In this document: in pieces, positions 55,351 to 64,000 of the stretch
Numbering within the stretch: the first letter of the stretch is position 1
How the letters are laid out: every line of letters begins with the position of its first letter
NCBI RefSeq assembly: GCF_030848805.1
Contig: NC_092364.1
Location: forward strand, 11,681,650-11,745,649
Length of the DNA stretch: 64,000 nt
Direction: 5' to 3'
Origin: Temnothorax longispinosus
Lineage: Eukaryota; Arthropoda; Insecta; Hymenoptera; Formicidae
Notes under the pieces: generated by a model
The model's database searches: none
What the model saw: the letters and a program-made list of their open reading frames with translations, nothing else
What the model was told of the DNA's origin: nothing
Made by a program: the position numbers and the translations under genes

Positions 55351-57845
55351 TTGAAGAGCTACATCGACTTGGGAAGCAGTTGCGTGGCGTTACGAGACAA
55401 TATTGCTGAAAAGGAAGGATTCACATATCTGGAAGGAGATTTCGAGCCACTGATAGGTTATGGAAGCGGAGAGGTGAAACCAAAAGGTTTATTTACAGCG
55501 AACTTAACGGTTGACGGTGTTACGGCAAGGGTTAAAATTCATGTTGTGCCAAAGGAATATCAAACTATTTCTCTGATTGTCGGTCACCCGTATACGGAGG
55601 CGAGTAATGTGGTGATGATAAGCAAGCCTGGCGAATTGAGGATTGGCACCGACGAGTCCGATCTTTTGCGGATTGAGCCAGAATCGACAAGGAAGACCGT
55701 TTTGTGGGCGACAGAAGCAACAGTGATACCGAACAATTTCTTAGGACATGTCATGGTTCGGGGAGACTTGCAAGGATGTGACGTCAGTGTCGAAGGAAGA
55801 ATCCAAGAAGATAGACAGTTAATTCCAAGATGTTTGATAAGTGCCGCTGACGAAGGAAGATCAATATTGCCTGTATTAAATATGACGGGTAAGGAGCTCA
55901 AGATTAAAGAGGGCGCAACGATCACGAAGGGCGATACCTCAACTCCATGTGACGAAACACCAAGGCGACAAGAGGTCAACGAAGAAGAAATACGGCTGGA
56001 AGAGATAGACGCCGACGCGCCGAAGGAAGATATTCCTAAATTTCTCGAAGTACTTAACCAGTATAAGAATTTGATTGCTCAAAATATGCGGCAGATTGGG
56101 TGCACAAACAAGGCCGAGATGAAGATTAAATTGCACAATACAACGCCTGTACATTATAGGCCGTACCGAATGTCTCAAGCGGAGCGGGCACAAATTCAGC
56201 GTATGATCGACGACTTGAGGGAAGCGGAAATCATCGAGGAGAGCGATTCACCGTTTGCGAGTCCAGTTATACTTGTTCGAAAGAAGAATGGCGACGTACG
56301 TATGTGTATCGACTATCGCGGAGTAAATAAACAAACTGTTAAAAGACCGTTCCCGATGGCGAGGATTGATGGGTAGACCGTGTTCAGGGTATGCGATATT
56401 TTACAACATTAGATTTGAGTAGCGGATATTATCAAGTTCCTATGTCAGACGATTCAAAGCATATTACCGCGTTTAGTACGACCGATGGTCACTATCATTT
56501 TAAGCGTATGCCTTTTGGCTTGTGTAACGCACCGGCAGAATTTCAGCGATTAATTAGTAAAGTTCTTAGTTATTTAGGGGACGATGAGATGGAATATTTT
56601 GATGATGTGATAATTCCGTCTAAGACTATTGAAGAAGGGCTTGGAAAATTAAAACGTGTACTAGAAGCACTTAGAGAAGCAGGCTTAACATTGAACCTTT
56701 CAGAATGTTGTTTTCTAAAACAAAAAATTGATTATTTGGGATTCGAGATTACAGCTAACGGAATAGCGTAGGGAAAGAAAAAGGTAGAAACAATTCGAGA
56801 ATTTCCTACTCCGACAAACATAAGGGAGGTTCGTAGCTTTATAAGTCTCGCGAGTTATTTTCGCAGATTCGTGAAAAACTTTGCTTTGATTGTTAGAGCG
56901 TTGACCGAATTATTAAAGAAAGAAAATTTGAATGGGGGTCAGAGCAACAAAAAGCATTCGACGAGATTAAGGGAAAATTAATTCAAAGTCCGATACTGAG
57001 CGTATATAATCTGAGCGCAGAGACCGAAGTCCATACAGATGCGTGTTCATTGGGATTAGGAGGTGTTCTATTACAGCGACAAGAAGATGGGAAATTACAT
57101 CCAGTATCATATTTTAGCCGAAAAACGACGCGTGAGAAATCTAATTATCATTCATACGAGTTAGAAGCATTAGCGATTGTGTGTACCTTGGAACGATTTC
57201 GAGTGTATTTAATTGGTATTAGATTTACGATAAGAACGGATTGCAACAGTCTGAAATTGTTAGCATCAAAACGAGATTTGAAGCCACGAATAGGACGATG
57301 GTTTGTTCGATTATCCGAATTTGACTACGTTATCGAATATCATAAAGGTGAACAAAATTCCGTAGCAGACGCATTGAGTCGAAATCCTGTAGGAGACGCT
57401 GTAGAAACAGAAGTTGAAGGATTACCAGTATTAGGAATTAAGATGAATACTGATTGGGTAGCAGCGATGCAACGATCGAGTCCGGAAATTTTAGAAGTAC
57501 GCGGAAAATTATAAGCGGGAGATGCGGAAACCCATCAAAAGTTTACAATGTATAAGGCAAGAGTTTATAAAATTACGAAGGGTAAATGGCGATTATATGT
57601 ACCAAATGAATTGCGATATGATATAGTTTCGGAGGCTCATAAAGCACTTTGCCATATGGAAATTGACAAAACATTAGCAGCGGTAAAAGAAACGTATTAC
57701 TTTCTAAAGATGAGAGAGTTTGTGTCGAAATACGTCGGGCGATGTATTAATTGTATTTATTTTAAAACACCCACAGGAAAACCAGTAGGATATTTACACC
57801 CATATGACAAGGGAAGCCGAGCATTTGAGCACAGTAACCGGAAGG
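55351..57845 (+). pseudogene. Gypsy E Pol: protease, RT, RNase H, integrase zinc region
   Basis: Protease with YIDLGSSCVALRD (D-L-G-S in place of the common DTG/DSG), then IVGHPYTE. RT: EIIEESDSPFASPVILVRKKNG, MRYFTTLDLSSGYYQVP, YFDDVIIPS. RNase H: EVHTDACSLGLGGVLLQ, YELEALAIV, RTDCNSLKLL. Integrase N-terminus: HKALCHMEIDKT and CINC. Breaks: frame change at 56374-56391, TAG at 56769-56771, a shift near 56920 and TAA at 57512-57514. It would copy the RNA and prepare cDNA for insertion, but is dead. Confidence 0.9.
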
Positions 57846-58020
57846 CAACAGAAACGGGTCGCGCAGCTAGAATGCCCGAGGCACTACGAGATTCAAACGC
57901 ACTGTGTACTTAACAATTCGTAAAAAAAAAAAAATGGCATAAGTCGAAGTTGTCCGGCTAACTTCTGTGAGGTAAAAAAGTACTAAATCTAGTACAATTG
58001 TACTAACTCTGGCAACACTG
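57846..58020. mobile_element. Small insertion in Gypsy E integrase; empty site of the 34525 LTR element
   Basis: Breaks integrase between YDKGSRAFEHS and the core. Positions 57915-57975 match the flanks of the LTR element at 34525-36304 (left flank to ACTT, then CTRTGAGGT), but uninterrupted. Contains an A13 run and GTACTAAATCTAGTAC. No clear TIRs. Confidence 0.5.
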
Positions 58021-58455
58021 TATTTGAGGTCATTCATATAGATCACCTAGGACCGTTTATGTACTGAGAACGGGAACAATTATGTAATTGCGGCGATAGA
58101 TGGATTTAGTAAGTATTGCGTATTGAAAGCTGTACATAGCGCAGGGACACAAGAAGCGATCGAGTTCGTCAGAGAGTTTAAAATGTAACTACGTACGGCA
58201 GACCTACAAAGATTATCACCGATAGAGGAGTAGCTTTTACGTCTCATGACCTCGAGTCACTATGTAAAGATCTAAACATTCAGCATGTAAAGGTAGCTTC
58301 GGCAACACCGCGTGCGAACGGTCAAGTCGATCGGATAAATAAGATAATTACGACTAGTCTTGCTACAACAACAAACGAGGAAGGAGATGAATGGGACAAA
58401 AGACTGTTAAATGTACAGTGAGCGATGAATAATACCGAGCATAGAGTAATGAAAA
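58021..58455 (+). pseudogene. Gypsy E integrase core
   Basis: HIDHLGPF (first Asp), then shifts and stops; YVIAAIDGFSKYCVLKAV, TDRGVAFTSHDLE (second Asp) and ANGQVDRIN, where the usual Glu of ANGQVERIN is Asp. Several frame changes. Cut by a solo LTR at 58456. Confidence 0.85.
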
Positions 58456-58766
58456 TGTTGCGCCCGTGCCGTGACACCCGTTACTCGTGGGCTGAACTTG
58501 GCTGCGCTCTGCGGAAGCTTCAAGCCGGAGCGCGTCCCTTGACAACGGGACGCTGTTATAAATTATTGATTTATTGATTTTCCGACTGTCAGATTTGTTC
58601 TCGAACAGCTGGACGACGGACGCGAGTCCGCGCTGTATCTTGATTATAATAAACGCTGAGATTCTCTCTTTGATTAAACGCGGAGTTTCCATTATTTCCG
58701 TGAGCGACGGGAGTGAGTGCGCGAGAGTGAGCGAGTGTGTGACAGTGCGACTCGGGGAGCGCAACA
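58456..58766 (+). mobile_element. Solo LTR, TGTTGCGCCCG family, plus orientation
   Basis: 311 bp, TGTTGCGCCCGTG...GAGCGCAACA, with AAAA on both sides (58452-58455, 58767-58770; a weak duplication because it is a homopolymer). It contains AATAAACGC. Related to 40822-41102 at both ends but divergent in the middle. Confidence 0.75.
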
Positions 58767-59212
58767 AAAAGAACTCCTTTCGAGATAGTATACCGTCATA
58801 GAAGTAGTGGCGTTAGTGATAATCCTTTAACAGCGGGGATTATACGATTAAATGAGGAGCAAAATTTAAGCGAAGAAAAGGAATCGGTAGAAAGTCTTCT
58901 TGAGAAAAACCGCGAAGTACAAAAGAAGCAATTCGATAAGGGGACCTTATGAAATTGTTAAATCTTTAGAAAGAGATCGGTATTTGATTCAGGATATTGA
59001 GGGTGAACAACAGTCTTTGCGATTATATAAAGGAATCATTGCAGCTGACCGATTGAAAATTATACCTAAGTAAATGTGTTCTCTAAAGTTAATGTTGCAT
59101 TTATAGTATTAAGTTCTTAAGTATAAGATAGTTGCGTTTAGAATATAAGTTCTAGAGTTTATATATCTTCAATTTTTAAAGTTTGTGTACTTTCCAAAGA
59201 TTAGATATTCTT
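58767..59212 (+). pseudogene. Gypsy E integrase C-terminus and 3' UTR
   Basis: After the solo LTR the frame is scrambled until GPYEIVKSLERDRYLIQDI, the GPY/F module that binds DNA or chromatin, ending at ADRLKIIPK with a stop near 59072. AT-rich UTR then runs to the gap. Confidence 0.75.
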
Positions 59213-59712
59213 NNNNNNNNNNNNNNNNNNNNNNNNNNNNNNNNNNNNNNNNNNNNNNNNNNNNNNNNNNNNNNNNNNNNNNNNNNNNNNNNNNNNNNNN
59301 NNNNNNNNNNNNNNNNNNNNNNNNNNNNNNNNNNNNNNNNNNNNNNNNNNNNNNNNNNNNNNNNNNNNNNNNNNNNNNNNNNNNNNNNNNNNNNNNNNNN
59401 NNNNNNNNNNNNNNNNNNNNNNNNNNNNNNNNNNNNNNNNNNNNNNNNNNNNNNNNNNNNNNNNNNNNNNNNNNNNNNNNNNNNNNNNNNNNNNNNNNNN
59501 NNNNNNNNNNNNNNNNNNNNNNNNNNNNNNNNNNNNNNNNNNNNNNNNNNNNNNNNNNNNNNNNNNNNNNNNNNNNNNNNNNNNNNNNNNNNNNNNNNNN
59601 NNNNNNNNNNNNNNNNNNNNNNNNNNNNNNNNNNNNNNNNNNNNNNNNNNNNNNNNNNNNNNNNNNNNNNNNNNNNNNNNNNNNNNNNNNNNNNNNNNNN
59701 NNNNNNNNNNNN
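59213..59712. other. Assembly gap of 500 N
   Basis: Exactly 500 N in the 3' part of Gypsy E, where the polypurine tract should be. Confidence 0.99.
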
Positions 59713-59773
59713 GTTCTGGAATGTTCAATATAATACGAGTGATGAGGACGTCACCGAGTAGGATGGCCGAATC

Positions 59774-59958
59774 TATTGTAAGTCGAAGAGAGAGTCGAGC
59801 GAGAAGTATCGTATCGATATATCGATGTCGCAGCAAGCAACGAGCGGAAGGTAGAGGTAGAGAGTAGAGAAGATGACGGAAGGAAAAGGTCGTGTGTGTA
59901 ACGGCGTGCAATAAAGATTTGGATTAAACTATATTCCGTCTCTAATTTAATCTCCACA
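59774..59958 (+). repeat. Gypsy E 3' LTR
   Basis: 185 bp; the first dinucleotide reads TA instead of TG. Ends CTCCACA followed by CGAT. Confidence 0.88.
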
Positions 59959-60808
59959 CGATCTTCAGTCATGTGCAACACAACCAAACATCTTAAGAGA
60001 TATTACTTCTGCAAACAACACGCCAAAAATAAAACGTGTTACATCGGAAACCCCACACGAAGCAAATCACGTTTTATCTAGCATTAGTAAACTGGATACT
60101 AGTCTGTCACGCAATAATTACAATATAAAGCAATCGGTCAAACAAAATACTAGTCTTACCGGACTAGACTCAAATATGTCAGTCAATGATCATAACTTAA
60201 AACGATCTGTCAGTTATGATACAAGTCGTGTATTATCAAAAAATTCTACTGAACAAGGTTATATAGAAGATAAGAAGAAGAACGCTGAATTCACTAACAA
60301 TGTTTCAAACATTCCTATAATGTATAATTGTCAATCCCTACCTGATTGTGATGTTAATGAGAAAATGGAAAGCAATAAACATCATAAAAACACACCTACT
60401 ATATTGAACATTGAAGCTTTACAAATACCAAACGTCATTTGCAAGGACTTTCAGGAATCTGGTAAGATTAGAGTTATGTTTCGATTGGAATTTTATAATT
60501 AAAGTTTCTTTTTAATTAGAGTTTTAATTAAAAATTTTTTATAACTTATAAATGAAGTTTATAAAATCAAACATGATTAACTTTCAAAGAATTTATTTAA
60601 AAAATATAGTATATATAAAAGATTGGTATAAACGAATTATTTATGAACGTAGCATATATAAAACTAATTTAAATTTATACATTAATTTTTTTCAATATAT
60701 TTAATATTTTATTTTTTCTATATAATAATTCATATTATTTTTCTTTTTTTAAAACTTTCAAAAAAAAAGACAAATATAAAATAATAAAAAATTTGACTCA
60801 TTTTTCAG

Positions 60809-60869
60809 ATTGTCGCAGAACAAAAATTTTTAATGACACGAGCCAATGTGAAATTATTAAACTTCTGAG
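60809..60869 (+). pseudogene. Small internal exon after the split exon
   Basis: Acceptor TTTTTCAG|ATTG and donor CTGAG|GTACGT bound 61 nt that stay open in the frame set by the previous exon (DCRRTKIFNDTSQCEIIKLL). The AT-rich intron (60462-60808) is of normal insect size. The next exon of the gene is not adjacent: a Merlin fragment and a duplicated gene pair follow. Confidence 0.45.
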
Positions 60870-60995
60870 GTACGTAAATATTACTAATTTTTAAATGTTA
60901 CATATCTGACAATGAGAAGTTTATAGCATATATTTAGGTATAATATGTAATAGGTATAATATTTTTATTTTATTATGAATGCATGTACAATTATT

Positions 60996-61435
60996 GGTAA
61001 TTATGCAGTAATAGGGACCACCCTCCGATGACCTTGACCTTGACATGTTGTCAAGGTCACCCTCCTGAGTGACCTTCGGAAGGTTTTAGCCGTCGCTCGT
61101 TATTCGTTAAAAAGTTATTAACAAAAAAAATTTCGAAAATATAGCAGCTATTTTGAGTATTGGAAGGCATAAATAACTAATATATATGTCGAAATAGTTC
61201 ACGCATACACTTTTCACGCAAACCGAGGTTCACGCACACCCCCCCCCTGCTTTCGGGGGAGGTGCGGTAGCCCCGAAATAGTTCACGCATACACTTTCCA
61301 CGCGAACCGAGGTTCACGCACACCCCCCCCCCCTGCTTTCGGGGGAGGTGCGGTAGCCCCGAAATAGTTCACGCATACACTTTTCACGCGAACCGAGGTT
61401 CACGCACACCCCCCCCTGCTTTCGGGCCGGCCGAT
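60996..61435 (+). mobile_element. Merlin-like TIR fragment with triplicated inner end
   Basis: Starts GGTAATTATGCAG and has the TGACCTTGACC palindrome and TATAGCAGCTATTTTGAG. The inner 84-86 bp (GAAATAGTTCACGCATACAC to a poly-C tract and CTTTCGGGGGAGGTGCGG) is present three times (61191, 61275, 61361). No right-hand TIR. Confidence 0.65.
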
Positions 61436-61573
61436 TATAGTTTATACATAAATTGTATTGTAAATAATTTTTTTTTAAACGTGAATTTATTAATAATTAA
61501 AGCGTTTTAAAACATGAATATTCAAACTATCCGATAATGCCCCGGAAACGCCCGAAGTTAACCGAAGGTGATG

Positions 61574-61581
61574 TGACGTCA
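61574..61581 (+). promoter_or_regulatory. TGACGTCA (CRE-like) upstream of the SWIM gene, plus copy
   Basis: A palindromic CREB/ATF consensus about 100 bp before the gene. The same motif stands before the inverted copy (63322-63329), so it was duplicated with the gene. Confidence 0.5.
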
Positions 61582-61669
61582 CGACGAGAAGTTTGAGACG
61601 GTGTTATACAGCGAAGTAAAGAGTTTATACTTTTATTCGAGTTTCTTGAGATAAAGTAAAAAATGGTTG

Positions 61670-62420
61670 ATTCGGGCTTTGTGTAAAAGGTAATTTCAAT
61701 AATTTACCAAAAGTAGACATGTTTATGGTATGTAAACATGTGAAAAATAATGACAACTTTAATGCTGCTCTGCTGAGGTCCGCAATGCCAAAATGAACGC
61801 GTAAGTTATAGTTTTTAACATAAGAAAATATATTTAAAATTTGATTATATTTATCTCTTACAATATTGTTAATATGTCTTACACATTTATTTGTTGTTAT
61901 TTTAGTTCTTCTCGACAAAACTATGGAGATTCCGCAATAGGTTATGTTTGTGTAAAAGGAGAAAATTATATATGTACAGTTAAAGCCAAAGTTTGTCCTG
62001 AACACCAAGTTCGAAATAAAGCATATTCTGTTATTGTAACAGTTAATGAAGAAAATGAATTAATTATTATTAATGTGAAATGTCAAGATTGTGCTGCTTC
62101 AAGTGGTAGGTTTGATCTATAAATCTATGATTTTGTATATAAGTTTACATAATGTGTATTATAACAAATATTATTTAACTTATATAATTAATTTTACTAT
62201 AGGCGGTTGCAACCACGCAATAGCTTTTGTGATGTGGATTCACAGGCGTTCTGAAGATCCATCTCCTACAGATGTACAATGCTATTGGAAAAAACCTGTA
62301 TTAGCAAATATTGGAACACCGAGACAATTTATCGAAGCTAAAGATTTTCCTTCTTTTACAAAATCAACCATTATGGAATGTAATGATATTAAGATTACAC
62401 GTCTTTCGGATATAACATAA
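61670..62420 (+). pseudogene. SWIM-finger gene, plus-strand copy
   Basis: A spliced gene fragment. Exon a (about 61676-61801) reads NNLPKVDMFMVCKHVKNND and RSAMPK, then a stop near the donor CGTAAGT. Exon b (61906-62105; acceptor TTTTAG|TTC, donor AGTG|GTAGGT) reads SSRQNYGDSAIGYVCVKGEN and VKAKVCPEHQVRNKAYS. Exon c (62203-62420; acceptor CTATAG|GC) reads GGCNHAIAFVMWIHRRSEDP and VQCYWKKPVL. CQDC...GGCNH forms a SWIM-like zinc site (C-x2-C, C-x-H). In insects such domains occur with YqaJ-type nucleases in transposon-linked proteins; no nuclease is visible here. Exon a has a frameshift near 61690. Confidence 0.6.
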
Positions 62421-62436
62421 TGGTGCTTTGATAACT

Positions 62437-63240
62437 GACTATCTAAGTTTTTCTTTTTAGCGATGTCAAGGATAGTCATCAGAAAAGAAGGATATTCATT
62501 AGATGGTACGTCTTGAGGCTCAGATGAAATAGTAGAGATGTCTCCCCAAAATCTTTGGCTTCGATAAATTGTCTCACTGTTCCAACATTTGCTAATACAG
62601 GTTTTTTCCAGTAGCATTGTACATCTGTAGGAGATGGATCTTCAGTACGCCTGTAAATCCACATCACAAAAGCTATTGCGTGCTTGCAACCATCTATAGT
62701 AAAATTAAATTATATAAGTTAATTAATATTTGTTATAATACACATTAAGTAAACTTATATACAAAATCATAGATTTATAGATCAAGCCTACTACTTGAAA
62801 CAGCATAATCCTAACATTCCACATTAATAATTGATTCATTTTCTTCATTAACTATTACAATAACAAAATATACTTTATTTCGAACTCGGTGTTCAGGACA
62901 AACTTTGGCTTTAACTGTACATATTAAATTTTCTCTTTTTACACAAACATAACCTATTGCGGAATCTCCATAGTTTTGTCGAGAAGAACTAAAATAACAA
63001 CAAATAAATGTGTAAGACATATTAACAATATTGTATAAAAGATAAATATAATCAAATTTTAATAAATTTTCTTATATTAAAAACTTATACGTTCATTTTT
63101 GCATTGCGGACCTCAGCAGAGCAGCATTAAAGTTGTCATTATTTTTCACATATTTACATACCATAAACATGTCTACTTTTGGTAAATTATTGGAATTACC
63201 TTTCACAAAGCCCGAAACAACCATTTTTTACTTTATATTG
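62437..63240 (-). pseudogene. SWIM-finger gene, inverted copy
   Basis: Mirror image of 61670-62420. Exon b-like part 62811-63000 (SSRQNYGDSAIGYVCVKREN, VCPEHRVRNKV) has a TAG where the plus copy has Gln of CQDC, and the second Cys reads Tyr. Exon c-like part has CKHAIAFVMWIYRRTEDPSP and continues after a shift near 62555 into DISTISSEPQDVPSNEYP, a stretch lost from the plus copy. More decayed than the plus copy at the zinc site but longer at the 3' end. Confidence 0.6.
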
Positions 63241-63321
63241 ATATGATATATCGTCTTAAATCAATATTATTTAACACTGACACTGTTTCTCTTATGGAGA
63301 TGTCATCGAGTTTTGTCGTGG

Positions 63322-63329
63322 TGACGTCA
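63322..63329 (-). promoter_or_regulatory. TGACGTCA (CRE-like) upstream of the inverted SWIM copy
   Basis: Mirror position of 61574-61581. Confidence 0.45.
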
Positions 63330-63399
63330 CAAGTCCGCGAGCCAATGAGATGGCGTTTCGTTTATGTTCAAATGTGACGCTTTTTAAAACATTATTTAT

Positions 63400-63682
63400 A
63401 AAAATTTGGACTAACATAAAAATATATTTATAGCAATTTTATATTTTTTACATTATATATAATATATTATATATTTTTTTAAAAGCATTTTAATTTTTTG
63501 TTTTGTACCCAATTCCGTAAAGTTTTATGAAGGAACTATCTCTCTTACAATAACTGTCAACTTCTGACTTTACACGCTATCATACTAAAGGTATAGAAAT
63601 GCTTGGTCTATATACATATATTATTGATATTTTTTTGCAGAAAGCATAATTATAAACTAATTATAAAAATTTATTGTTACAG
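63400..63682. other. AT-rich intron-like DNA
   Basis: No coding signal; ends in a polypyrimidine stretch and AG at 63681-63682. Confidence 0.4.
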
Positions 63683-64000
63683 GTATCATATCTTAAATTT
63701 GTCGGTGGCATAAAGTTGAGAGAAGCTCTCAGTCATTTCCAAAAAAAAAACAATGACAGATGAGCTAACATGTAAATTCACTTATTGGGGTCGAATAAAA
63801 AACTCTTTAGCATTTTATAATACACAGATTGCAAAAGTATTTTTTTGTAAGTATTTTCCGTCTTTTAAATCACAGTATATATGTTAAATCATGTATATTT
63901 TGATTCTTTAAATATTAATAATATTATATAAATAATATTGTTTTAGATGCAGCTAAAATGTGCCCAAATTTTAAAGGACCCGAAACTAGAGCGGAATTCA
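63683..64000 (+). pseudogene. DUF4806-like exons, partial at window edge
   Basis: Exon 63683-63846 reads VSYLKFVGGIKLREALSHF, then an A-run (about 63741-63750) forces a frame change to MTDELTCKFTYWGRIKNSLA. Donor T|GTAAGT. The next exon starts at 63947 (TTTTAG|ATG) and reads AAKMCPNFKGPETRAEF to the window edge. FVGG...MT(D/N)ELA...(W/F)G...KKAF followed by TR-x-E is the pattern of DUF4806, a domain of unknown function abundant in ants. The phase left by the exon at 60869 does not fit this frame, so at least one exon is missing between them. The homopolymer shift could also be a sequencing error. Confidence 0.55.

Larger units (their letters stand above)
54065..59958 (+). mobile_element. Gypsy E, complete LTR retrotransposon
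   Basis: LTRs 54065-54285 and 59774-59958 with CGAT duplicated outside (54061-54064, 59959-59962). The LTRs differ by about five substitutions (2-3%) plus a 36 bp hairpin insertion in the 5' copy. Internal damage: frameshifts, stops, a ~180 bp insertion (about 57845-58020), a solo LTR (58456-58766) and the N gap. Confidence 0.9.
53858..60461 (+). pseudogene. Exon of a DUF4806-associated gene, split by Gypsy E
   Basis: An ATG at 53858 (MSKVKSSIQNS) opens a Lys/Ser-rich frame with one TAG at about 54001. Without the Gypsy and one CGAT copy, the frame runs from 54064 directly on into LQSCATQPNILRDITSAN and then a low-complexity Ser/Asn/Lys region to KDFQES. A donor TCTG|GTAAGA follows at 60461/60462. 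No domain is recognised in this exon. It starts 118 bp after the CACTA-like stop, on the same strand. Linkage to the DUF4806 exons at 63.7 kb is inferred from strand and splice signals. Confidence 0.45.

Overview
The window is a stretch of eukaryotic, almost certainly insect, repeat-rich DNA. No intact single-copy host gene is recognisable. What can be read are transposable elements (TEs) in many states of decay, nested up to three deep, plus the split remains of one or two multi-exon genes that are themselves probably transposon-derived. The mix of families (Copia, several Gypsy, BEL/Pao, a 5'-truncated LINE, Tc1/mariner, hAT-BED, Merlin-like, CACTA-like, TTAA-flanked and TWA-flanked miniature elements), the strong contrast between AT-rich background and CpG-rich LTRs, and a DUF4806-type domain suggest a hymenopteran, most likely an ant. 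That assignment rests on family recall, not on a marker gene. Three gaps of exactly 500 N (2605-3104, 30777-31276, 59213-59712) are assembly placeholders.

Layout. 0-2.6 kb: hAT-like BED exon and terminal repeats, then the 3' end of a Copia element with its LTR. 3.1-7.1 kb: minus-strand Gypsy (A), split in its protease by a 1.4 kb foldback element; a mariner-type transposase fragment follows at 7.1-7.6 kb. 7.9-13.5 kb: a run of inverted-repeat elements (TA-, TTAA-, ATAT- and 8-bp-TSD types) and two copies of a tRNA-derived SINE. 15.4-20.3 kb: complete Gypsy (B) with both LTRs and a 5 bp target duplication. 21.7-25.8 kb: a second BED exon, then a long-TIR Merlin-like element that swallowed a minus-strand, CpG-rich non-coding LTR element. 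25.9-30.2 kb: inverted satellites and a 143 bp tandem array. 30.2-30.8 kb: BEL leader and LTR. 32-34 kb: LINE with a 16 bp target duplication. 34.5-36.3 kb: second copy of the non-coding LTR element. 36.3-40.5 kb: miniature and foldback elements including a dead Tc1. 40.5-47.2 kb: near-complete BEL/Pao on the minus strand with nested insertions. 47.7-53.7 kb: a CACTA-like transposase gene cut into four by three insertions. 53.9-64 kb: a spliced gene with a DUF4806-like 3' end, interrupted by Gypsy (E), a Merlin fragment and an inverted pair of SWIM-finger genes.

How the parts relate. The insertion order can be read from target duplications: the CACTA-like/DUF4806 pair is oldest; Merlin, foldback and Gypsy elements landed in its exons; solo LTRs and small MITEs landed in those. 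LTR pairs of Gypsy B, BEL and Gypsy E differ by only about 2-3%, so these insertions are fairly recent although all carry stops or frameshifts. The most interesting biological possibilities are the same-strand pairing of a CACTA-like transposase with a DUF4806 gene 118 bp downstream (a possible two-gene transposon) and the Merlin-like TIR family, whose ends carry paired nuclear-receptor-type half-sites.
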